49,914 nt of DNA from Clostridia bacterium. Lineage in GTDB: Bacteria > Bacillota > Clostridia > Oscillospirales > Acutalibacteraceae. Positions 10,031-15,701 of the stretch are shown here, piece by piece. Location: assembly GCA_900768075.1 (NCBI GenBank), contig CAAGBN010000046.1, positions 1 to 49,914 of the forward strand, given 5' to 3'. A model generated the notes under the pieces. The model had not been told where the DNA came from, did no database searches, and worked only from the letters and a program-made list of their open reading frames with translations. Both the position numbers and the translations under genes were made by a program. Numbering within the stretch: position 1 is the stretch's first letter; each line of letters starts with the position of its first letter.

Positions 10031-10058
10031 ATTATACATTTTTATGTATATTTGTCAA
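10031..10058 (-). promoter_or_regulatory. Sigma-A type promoter for argCJBD
   Basis: Perfect -35 TTGACA (10053-10058) and perfect -10 TATAAT (10031-10036) are separated by 16 nt. The leader to the argC ATG is about 50 nt. Confidence 0.8.
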
Positions 10059-10064
10059 TAGTTT

Positions 10065-10082
10065 AATGAATATTAATGTATA
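10065..10082 (-). promoter_or_regulatory. Possible ARG box (ArgR/AhrC operator) upstream of argC
   Basis: The 18-nt AATGAATATTAATGTATA resembles the known arginine-repressor operator pattern TGAAT-4-ATTCA, with about two mismatches in the right half. It lies immediately upstream of the argC -35 box, a sensible place for such a site. The region is AT-rich, so chance similarity is a real possibility. Confidence 0.35.
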
Positions 10083-10110
10083 AATTTGAAATTTTATTCA
10101 GAGGTTGGCA

Positions 10111-10195
10111 GGCGGCTCCGTTGCCGAAGGAACTTCGGCACGGGAGCAACCGCAGGTTGCTCCCGGAAATCGCTTCGCGATTTCACGGAGCCGCC
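10111..10195. repeat. Closed four-way-junction palindromic element, copy 1
   Basis: All 85 nt are accounted for by base pairing plus three triloops. The outer stem GGCGGCTCCGT (10111-10121) pairs with 10185-10195. Inside are three directly abutting perfect hairpins: arm TGCCGAAG with GAA loop (10122-10140), arm CGGGAGCAACC with GCA loop (10141-10165), and arm GAAATCGC with TTC loop (10166-10184). No base is left unpaired at the junction. It lies between the tsf terminator and the argC promoter. A second member is at 12345-12425. It is preceded by TGGCA, as is copy 2. It does not encode a protein and is not a tRNA. It may be a miniature mobile repeat, a cruciform-forming site or a structured RNA. 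Confidence 0.9.
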
Positions 10196-10210
10196 CCACC
10201 GCAAACTCAC

Positions 10211-10247
10211 AATAAACAAAAATTCCTCCCCGGAATCCGAGGAGGAA
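10211..10247 (-). terminator. Rho-independent terminator after tsf
   Basis: TTCCTCC (10223-10229) pairs with GGAGGAA (10241-10247), with an inner CGG/CCG extension. A T-rich tract follows on the minus strand. It lies about 16 nt after the tsf stop codon and ends the rpsB-tsf operon just before the palindromic element. Confidence 0.85.
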
Positions 10248-10262
10248 AAATGGGTACTAAAC

Positions 10263-11366
10263 TTATTTAACCATTGAAGCGATTTCAGCAGCGAAATCGT
10301 CAACCTTCTTTTCAATACCTTCGCCCTTAGCGAAACGTGTGAAGCTTGTAGCCTTGATATCAGCACCAAGAGCCTTAGCAACTGAATTGATGTAGCCGTT
10401 AACGTCACCTTCGAAGAGGTCTGAACGAACGAATGTCTGTTCAAGAAGGCAAACTTCTTTGATCTGCTTTGAAAGACGACCCTGAACAAGACCAACGAAG
10501 ATCTTGTTGTCAGCGATTTCAGCCTTATGAGCAAGAGCGATTTCAACAAGAGTTGCATAAGCAGCGTCTGAAATGAAGTTTACGAAGTTCTTTCTCTGCT
10601 TCTGATCAAGACCCTGATAGATTGTGATATCATCTTCGCTCCACTTCTTCTCGTTAATAGCTTCTTCGATGAGGCTGTTAAGAACAGGGATGGGAAGTGA
10701 ATCAGGCTTGTTGAGAGCGCTGTCGATTGTGATTGACTTCATCTTAGCGAGTTCTTCGTCTGAGATGTCAGCCTTGCTGAGGTATTCGGGGCTCATAGCT
10801 GCGATCTGCATAGCTACGTTCTTACCCATTGCTTCGAATTCAGCTTTAGCAGCTGTTTCGTCGTCAACATCAAATGAAACGATAACACCAACGCTACCGC
10901 CAGCATGGATGTAAGTTGCAACGTGACCTTCAACGAGAGCAAATCTACGAACCTTCATGTTTTCACGAAGAGCAAGGAATACTTCCTGAACTTCTTCTTC
11001 AACTGTGAAGTTTGAGTCAATAGCCTTTGTTGCAAGAAGAGCCTCAACATCAGCGGGCTTAGCAGCAACAACAGTCTTAACGATTTTGTCAGCAAGCTTA
11101 ACGAAGGGTTCACCCTTAGCAACGAAGTCTGTTTCGCAGTTGATTTCTACAAGAGCACCTGCTTTACCGTCGTTATAAGCAGCAACAATACCTTCAGCAG
11201 CAACACGGCTTGCCTTCTTAGTAGCTGAAGCAAGACCCTTTTCTCTGAGGATGTCCATTGCCTTATCTACATCACCGTCAGCTTCTACAAGAGCCTTCTT
11301 ACAATCCATCATACCAACGCCTGTCTTCTCACGAAGAGCCTGTACGTCTTTAGCTGTAAATGCCAT
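10263..11366 (-). CDS. tsf: Translation elongation factor Ts, with an enlarged coiled-coil region
   Basis: EF-Ts exchanges GDP for GTP on EF-Tu. The N-terminal UBA-like segment (VQALREKTGVGMMDCKKALVEADGDVDKAMD) and the EF-Tu contact motif CETDFVAKG near residues 77-84 are intact. The C-terminal end GEGIEKKVDDFAAEIASMV is also standard. At 367 residues it is about 70 to 80 longer than E. coli or Bacillus EF-Ts. The extra length falls at roughly residues 205-287, between AAMSPEYLSK and the conserved VQGRLSKQIKEVCLLEQ stretch, that is in the coiled-coil/dimerization region. The gene follows rpsB by 46 nt in the usual order, with AGGAGG before the ATG. No frameshift is apparent, so the insertion is likely genuine. 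Confidence 0.95.
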   Translation of the reverse strand: MAFTAKDVQALREKTGVGMMDCKKALVEADGDVDKAMDILREKGLASATKKASRVAAEGIVAAYNDGKAGALVEINCETDFVAKGEPFVKLADKIVKTVVAAKPADVEALLATKAIDSNFTVEEEVQEVFLALRENMKVRRFALVEGHVATYIHAGGSVGVIVSFDVDDETAAKAEFEAMGKNVAMQIAAMSPEYLSKADISDEELAKMKSITIDSALNKPDSLPIPVLNSLIEEAINEKKWSEDDITIYQGLDQKQRKNFVNFISDAAYATLVEIALAHKAEIADNKIFVGLVQGRLSKQIKEVCLLEQTFVRSDLFEGDVNGYINSVAKALGADIKATSFTRFAKGEGIEKKVDDFAAEIASMVK

Positions 11367-11412
11367 AATTAATTTCCTCCTATTTATATAATAGTAAAGT
11401 TAATATCAAAAA

Positions 11413-12153
11413 TTATTCAGCAGCAACTTCTGCTTCTTCAGCAGCTTCTTCTGCTACAGGAGCGTTTGATTCGCCCTGTCTGCCTTCGATAACAGCGTCA
11501 GCCATAGCACCTGCAATAAGTCTTACTGCACGGATAGCGTCATCGTTACCGGGGATTACATAGTCAACTTCGTCGGGATCACAGTTTGTGTCAACGATAG
11601 CAACTACGGGGATACCGAGCTTGTGAGCTTCAGCGATAGCAATCTTTTCTTTTCTGGGGTCAACTACGAAGAGTGCAGCGGGCTGCTTCTTCATACCAGC
11701 GATACCGCCGATGAACTTTTCAAGCTTTTCTGTTTCAAGCTGAAGCTTGATAACTTCCTTCTTGGGAAGAAGAGCAAAAGTGCCGTCTGTTTCCATAGCC
11801 TTAAGCTGTTCAAGTCTCTTGATTCTCTTTTTGATGGTACCGAAGTTAGTCATCATACCGCCGAGCCAACGTGCATTAACGTAAGGCATACCAGCGCGGA
11901 TAGCTTCTTCACGAACTGAATCCATAGCCTGCTTCTTTGTACCTACGAAGAGGATTTCGCCGCCTTCAGCTGAAACTTCACGAATGAAAGCATAAGCTTC
12001 TTCGAGCTTCTTAACTGTCTTCTGAAGGTCGATGATGTGGATACCGTTTCTTTCTACATAGATGTACTTGCTCATTTTGGGGTTCCATCTTCTTGTCTGA
12101 TGGCCAAAGTGAACGCCAGCTTCGAGGAGCTGTTTCATTGATACTACTGACAT
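11413..12153 (-). CDS. rpsB: 30S ribosomal protein S2
   Basis: S2 binds the back of the 30S subunit between head and body. The 246-residue protein begins MSVVSMKQLLEAGVHFGHQTRRWNPKM, an S2 hallmark, and contains RWLGGMMTNF and VVDPRKEKIAIAEAHKLGIPVVAIVDTNCDPD. The C-terminal tail (about 225-246) is Ala/Glu-rich and probably disordered, as in many relatives. GGGAGG lies a few nt before the ATG. It is the first gene of rpsB-tsf with a strong promoter and a leader of about 110 nt, long enough for autogenous control by S2, although I do not recognise a specific leader structure. Confidence 0.98.
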   Translation of the reverse strand: MSVVSMKQLLEAGVHFGHQTRRWNPKMSKYIYVERNGIHIIDLQKTVKKLEEAYAFIREVSAEGGEILFVGTKKQAMDSVREEAIRAGMPYVNARWLGGMMTNFGTIKKRIKRLEQLKAMETDGTFALLPKKEVIKLQLETEKLEKFIGGIAGMKKQPAALFVVDPRKEKIAIAEAHKLGIPVVAIVDTNCDPDEVDYVIPGNDDAIRAVRLIAGAMADAVIEGRQGESNAPVAEEAAEEAEVAAE

Positions 12154-12266
12154 TGTAATATCCTCCCTTTTTCGTTTTTTTAACCGCCGCAGGTTCTAAA
12201 GTGAGCCACACCCCTTACGGAATGCAAACGGGCACACCAATCCCCATACGTGAGTTATCGCGAAAG

Positions 12267-12295
12267 ATTATAGCACAAGATATTGCTCAAGTCAA
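12267..12295 (-). promoter_or_regulatory. Strong sigma-A type promoter for rpsB-tsf
   Basis: -35 TTGACT (12290-12295) and -10 TATAAT (12267-12272) are separated by 17 nt. The predicted transcript starts near 12260, leaving about 107 nt of untranslated leader. Confidence 0.85.
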
Positions 12296-12344
12296 TACTT
12301 TTTGTGCAATTATTTTCAGCTTTTTTCTTAAACTGAAAGTGGCA

Positions 12345-12425
12345 GGCGGCTCCATAAAATCGCAAAGCGATTTTCAGCGATAATATCGCTGTGCCGAAGC
12401 CAAAGGCTTCGGCAATGGAGCCGCC
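12345..12425. repeat. Closed four-way-junction palindromic element, copy 2
   Basis: An 81-nt element with the same architecture as copy 1 at 10111-10195. The outer stem GGCGGCTCCAT (12345-12355) pairs with 12415-12425. It encloses abutting hairpins AAAATCGC with AAA loop (12356-12374), CAGCGAT with AAT loop (12375-12391), and TGCCGAAGCC with AAA loop (12392-12414). Again no base is unpaired at the junction. The outer stem ends in AT/AT where copy 1 has GT/AC, a compensated change. The TGCCGAAG and AAATCGC arms are shared with copy 1 but in reversed order, and the middle arm is different. It starts 12 nt downstream of the stop codon of the DUF3006 gene. Confidence 0.9.
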
Positions 12426-12436
12426 GGGACTATCTG

Positions 12437-12658
12437 CTAAGCTTTATTTTTAAGCTTTTGCTGCATCTCAAAAATTCTCTTTCGTCTTGTCGCTTCACTG
12501 TCCTCATCGGCAGAGTACACAAAGCCGTCAAAAAGGAGAATACTCCCCTCTTTTATATCAATGCCGATTTTTGAGAGCGACACCTCAATATGATTTCTGT
12601 CTTCTTTTTCAAGAACTGCAATATCACCGACTATGCGGTCAACTATAAGCTTTTCCAT
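12437..12658 (-). CDS. DUF3006-family small protein
   Basis: The 73-residue protein starts MEKLIVDRIVGDIAVLEKED and has the compact beta-rich pattern of DUF3006 proteins (IVDRIEG-x-AVLE-type opening). The C-terminal third is charged and helical (SEATRRKRIFEMQQKLKNK). Function is unknown. DUF3006 genes are frequently found next to ComEC-like metallo-beta-lactamase hydrolases, as here, where such a hydrolase lies two genes upstream. Its first base overlaps the last base of the preceding membrane-protein gene, which suggests translational coupling. It is the last gene of its operon and is followed at once by the palindromic element. Confidence 0.75.
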   Translation of the reverse strand: MEKLIVDRIVGDIAVLEKEDRNHIEVSLSKIGIDIKEGSILLFDGFVYSADEDSEATRRKRIFEMQQKLKNKA

Positions 12659-12879
12659 TATTTTTTCTCCTTAAGCACCCTGATAATAACAAGGCAAATT
12701 GCAATTAATACGGCAAACGGTACACCTGTAAAGAAAGCAACATAAGCAGGCGCACTTGCACCCTGATGTGCGATTGCACACTCCATATTAGCGTAGTTAT
12801 AGCCAATAACAGCCGTCATAACCGCGAAAAGTACAATTGTGAGCACCTGTAGTATTTTTCTGATGAGTGCCTTATTCAT
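12658..12879 (-). CDS. Small two-helix membrane protein of unknown function
   Basis: A 73-residue protein with two hydrophobic segments, about residues 10-28 (LQVLTIVLFAVMTAVIGYNY) and 45-67 (YVAFFTGVPFAVLIAICLVII). A short loop containing one cysteine (NMECAIAHQGASAP) lies between them. The termini are positively charged, predicting both in the cytoplasm. I recognise no family. It lies 16 nt after the metallo-beta-lactamase-fold gene and overlaps the DUF3006 gene by one base, so it belongs to the same transcript. A membrane partner or anchor for the hydrolase is one possibility, purely from context. Confidence 0.65.
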   Translation of the reverse strand: MNKALIRKILQVLTIVLFAVMTAVIGYNYANMECAIAHQGASAPAYVAFFTGVPFAVLIAICLVIIRVLKEKK

Positions 12880-12895
12880 AAAACCACCTCAAATA

Positions 12896-13798
12896 TCATT
12901 CAACAAGGCTATAGCCGTCAGCAGTTACCTTAAAGACGATGTCGCCCATTTCATCAGTGCGAAGACTCGTCATAGCGTTGCTGTTAATATAGTCAAGGGC
13001 TTCCTTGTGAGGATGTCCGTAGCTGTTACCTTTACCGCAGGATATAACTGCAACATCAGCGTCAACTGCATCAAGATATGGCTTATAAATTGATGTGCTT
13101 GAGCCGTGGTGACCGAGTGCGATAACATCGGCACTTAAATCATATACAGTTTTGTTATAGATACTTCTGAGTTCATCTTTTTCGGCATCAGCTAAAACTG
13201 CAAAGGTAGTGCCGAAAACTTCTGCATTACATATGATTGACATATTATTAAGGTTGTCATCCTGCTCTACGGGAGCAATAGCGTGAATGTTGATATCATC
13301 ATTGAGAATAAAATGATAACCCTCATCGAAGATAAATTCCGTATCAATATCCTTATCGAAAACTGCTGTAAGCAAATCTTCATAAACACGGGTTGTTGGA
13401 GTGTTGAACTCCTCAAGCTCAGGCATTATCACCTTATATGTCGGGAAAGCATAAATTACATCGTCAAGTCCGCCTATATGGTCTGAATGGGGATGTGATG
13501 CAACAACATACTCGAGAGATGTTATGCCGACTTCCTTAAGATAATCGACAACTACCTGTCCGTAATCCTTTTCACCTGCATCAATAAGTATGCCGTTTGT
13601 GCCCTCCTGAATGAGAGTTGAGCTACCCTGACCGACATCGATAAAATGAACATATATAGCATCACCCTTGGCAAACTCGCTGACATCAACATTTTCGGTT
13701 ATTACGTCCTTAGCTTCATAAGCAAAGAAAGCAACTATAATTGCAATTATGATGCCGAGAAGCTTTTTCATTTTCTTCTTACTTTTTCTTCTTGCCAT
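12896..13798 (-). CDS. ComEC/Rec2-like metallo-beta-lactamase-fold hydrolase, membrane-anchored
   Basis: The 300-residue protein has a lysine/arginine-rich start and one transmembrane segment (about 11-26, KKLLGIIIAIIVAFFAY), then a metallo-beta-lactamase domain. The domain shows VHFIDVGQGSSTLIQ, LIDAGEKD and the metal site SHPHSDHIGG, followed by ALGHHGSSTS. This combination is that of the C-terminal domain of ComEC, here without the ComEC channel. Such stand-alone proteins are predicted extracellular or membrane-attached hydrolases, possibly nucleases or phosphodiesterases. Their substrate is not established. The N-terminal anchor with positive inside places the domain outside the cell. The start codon has GGAGG eight nt upstream and overlaps the ygiQ-family gene by 20 nt. 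DUF3006 follows two genes later. Confidence 0.85.
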   Translation of the reverse strand: MARRKSKKKMKKLLGIIIAIIVAFFAYEAKDVITENVDVSEFAKGDAIYVHFIDVGQGSSTLIQEGTNGILIDAGEKDYGQVVVDYLKEVGITSLEYVVASHPHSDHIGGLDDVIYAFPTYKVIMPELEEFNTPTTRVYEDLLTAVFDKDIDTEFIFDEGYHFILNDDINIHAIAPVEQDDNLNNMSIICNAEVFGTTFAVLADAEKDELRSIYNKTVYDLSADVIALGHHGSSTSIYKPYLDAVDADVAVISCGKGNSYGHPHKEALDYINSNAMTSLRTDEMGDIVFKVTADGYSLVE

Positions 13799-15656
13799 AA
13801 TTCTTTCCTCCGTATCTGTTTGAGTTCATAGGCTTACCCTTGCCATAAGGTGCTTTTTTAGCATTGCCGTCACCTTTGACAAGGCATTTTTCATCTGTAC
13901 CAATTAAATCGTATCTGCCAGCCTTTTTAAGAGCCTTGATAATCACATCCTTGTTGGCGGGATTGTAATACTGAAGAAGCGCTCTCTGCATTGCCTTTTC
14001 TTCGGGCGTTTTAGCTACATAGACCTCTTTCATTGTATAAGGGTCAAGCTCAGTATAGAACATACAGGTTGAAATGGTACCCGGTGTGGGGTAGAAATCC
14101 TGCACCTGCTCGGGTCTTATTTTGCGCTTTTTGAGGAAGAGTGCAAGCTCGATAGCGTCTTCTATTCTTGAGCCGGGATGCGATGACATAAGATAAGGTA
14201 CAAGGTACTGCTCTTTGCCGACAGATTTTGAAAGCTCAAAGTAACGCTGTGAGAAACGGACATAAGTGTCGATATAAGGCTTACCCATTTTTTCAAGGAC
14301 CATTGCACTGCAGTGCTCGGGAGCGACTTTAAGCTGACCGCTGACGTGATAACGGATAAGCTCCTTGAAAAAGGTTTCATCACTGTCCTTAAGCATATAG
14401 TCATATCTGATACCTGAACGGATAAAGACCTTCTTTACGCCCTTGATTTTTCTCATATCACGGAGAATATCGATATATTCGCTGTGGTCTGCTTTAAGAT
14501 TGGGACAAACCTTAGGTGCAAGGCAGTGCTTACCCTTGCAAAGACCGAGAGTTTTCTGCTTTTCGCAAGAGGGCTGACGGAAATTTGCCGTTGGCCCGCC
14601 AACATCGTGGATATAGCCCTTGAAGTCAGGCATCTTAGTGAGAAGTTCAGCCTCTTTAAGAATAGATTCCTTACTGCGGCAGGTTACATATCTGCCCTGA
14701 TGAAAAGCGATTGAGCAGAAGTTACATCCGCCAAAACAGCCTCTGTTGTGTGTGATTGAAAACTTAACCTCTTCTATACCGGGCACACCACCGTCTTTTT
14801 CGTATGAGGGGTGATAATTTCTTTCATAAGTCAGAGCATAAATTTCGTCAAGCTCTGCAGTTGTAAGAGGTGGCATAGGCGGATTCTGAACAAGCATCTT
14901 ATTGCCGTGACGCTGTTTTACAATCTTACCTCTGATATGATCCTGCTCATCCTGCTGAATTCGGCAGGATACAGCATATTCTTTTTTGCTTTTGACTACA
15001 TTTTCGTATGACGGACACTCAGCACCTGTAAGAGGAGTTTCTGTTACATCACAGACATAGCAAGTACCCTTGACGTCACGGATAGCGCTTATATCCTCGC
15101 CCATTCTCAGTCTCTCTGCTATCTCAACTATACTCTTTTCACCCATACCGAATGAGAGAATATCGGCCTGAGAATCGAATAAAACCGAGCGACGGATTTT
15201 ATCGTCCCAATAGTCATAGTGAGCGAAGCGTCGAAGTGAAGCCTCGAGACCACCGATAATTATAGGTACATTGCCATAGGCTTCACGGATGCGGTTTGAA
15301 TAAACTATAACCGCTCTGTCGGGTCTCATACCCGCTTTACCGCCAGGGGTATATGCATCCTCACTGCGCTTCTTTTTAGCTGCTGTGTAATGTGCAACCA
15401 TTGAGTCAATATTGCCTGATGTGACAAGAAAGCCGAGTCTCGGTCTGCCGTATTCTTTAAAGGCTTCAGCAGAGTGCCAGTCAGGCTGTGAAATTATGCC
15501 GACAGTGAAGCCGTTATATTCAAGTACTCTCGATATAATCGCAGGGCCGAATGAGGGGTGGTCAACATAGGCATCACCAATGACATAGACGAAATCTACC
15601 TCATCCCAGCCTCGCTGGAGGGCATCATTTTTATTGATAGGTAAAAAATTACTCAT
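13779..15656 (-). CDS. YgiQ-family radical SAM protein
   Basis: The 625-residue protein belongs to the UPF0313/YgiQ radical SAM family. The N-terminal part (about 1-190) is a cobalamin-binding-like fold without an obvious full B12 motif. The radical SAM cluster is RGCFGGCNFC, with cysteines near 307, 311 and 314. A downstream segment KGYIHDVGGPTANF and a cysteine-rich stretch around CEKQKTLGLCKGKHCLAPKVC are also family features. The C-terminal tail is basic and low-complexity. The reaction is not known. Its Shine-Dalgarno is weak, and the gene lies 45 nt after ftsK, so it is probably read from the same transcript. The 3-prime end overlaps the next gene by 20 nt. Confidence 0.92.
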   Translation of the reverse strand: MSNFLPINKNDALQRGWDEVDFVYVIGDAYVDHPSFGPAIISRVLEYNGFTVGIISQPDWHSAEAFKEYGRPRLGFLVTSGNIDSMVAHYTAAKKKRSEDAYTPGGKAGMRPDRAVIVYSNRIREAYGNVPIIIGGLEASLRRFAHYDYWDDKIRRSVLFDSQADILSFGMGEKSIVEIAERLRMGEDISAIRDVKGTCYVCDVTETPLTGAECPSYENVVKSKKEYAVSCRIQQDEQDHIRGKIVKQRHGNKMLVQNPPMPPLTTAELDEIYALTYERNYHPSYEKDGGVPGIEEVKFSITHNRGCFGGCNFCSIAFHQGRYVTCRSKESILKEAELLTKMPDFKGYIHDVGGPTANFRQPSCEKQKTLGLCKGKHCLAPKVCPNLKADHSEYIDILRDMRKIKGVKKVFIRSGIRYDYMLKDSDETFFKELIRYHVSGQLKVAPEHCSAMVLEKMGKPYIDTYVRFSQRYFELSKSVGKEQYLVPYLMSSHPGSRIEDAIELALFLKKRKIRPEQVQDFYPTPGTISTCMFYTELDPYTMKEVYVAKTPEEKAMQRALLQYYNPANKDVIIKALKKAGRYDLIGTDEKCLVKGDGNAKKAPYGKGKPMNSNRYGGKNYGKKKK

Positions 15657-15668
15657 GATAATTACTCA

Positions 15669-15692
15669 AGGGCAGAGATTACTCCCTGCCCT
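15669..15692 (-). other. Hairpin between ftsK and the ygiQ-family gene
   Basis: A perfect 7-bp stem AGGGCAG/CTGCCCT with a 10-nt loop lies in the 45-nt gap. A proper T-run is lacking, so full termination is doubtful. It may act as a partial terminator or an RNA-stability element. Confidence 0.45.
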
Positions 15693-15701
15693 ATTCCTTC
15701 T

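Noticed and set aside
10111..10195. The cloverleaf-like fold as a tRNA or tRNA-like gene
   Set aside because: Stem lengths, 3-nt loops, no variable region, no anticodon loop of seven and no T-loop sequence; only the outline resembles a tRNA.
10076..10277. Two overlapping plus-strand open frames of about 63-64 codons
   Set aside because: They run through the nested palindrome and the tsf terminator and have no Shine-Dalgarno; the lack of stops reflects the GC-rich palindrome.
12011..12211. 66-codon minus-strand open frame across the rpsB start
   Set aside because: It is out of frame with rpsB and includes the untranslated leader; the rpsB frame is unambiguous.
12154..12260. The rpsB leader as a known riboswitch or ribosomal-protein leader
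   Set aside because: Only weak, short complementarities are found by eye, and no motif I can name. Left as an unassigned leader of about 107 nt.
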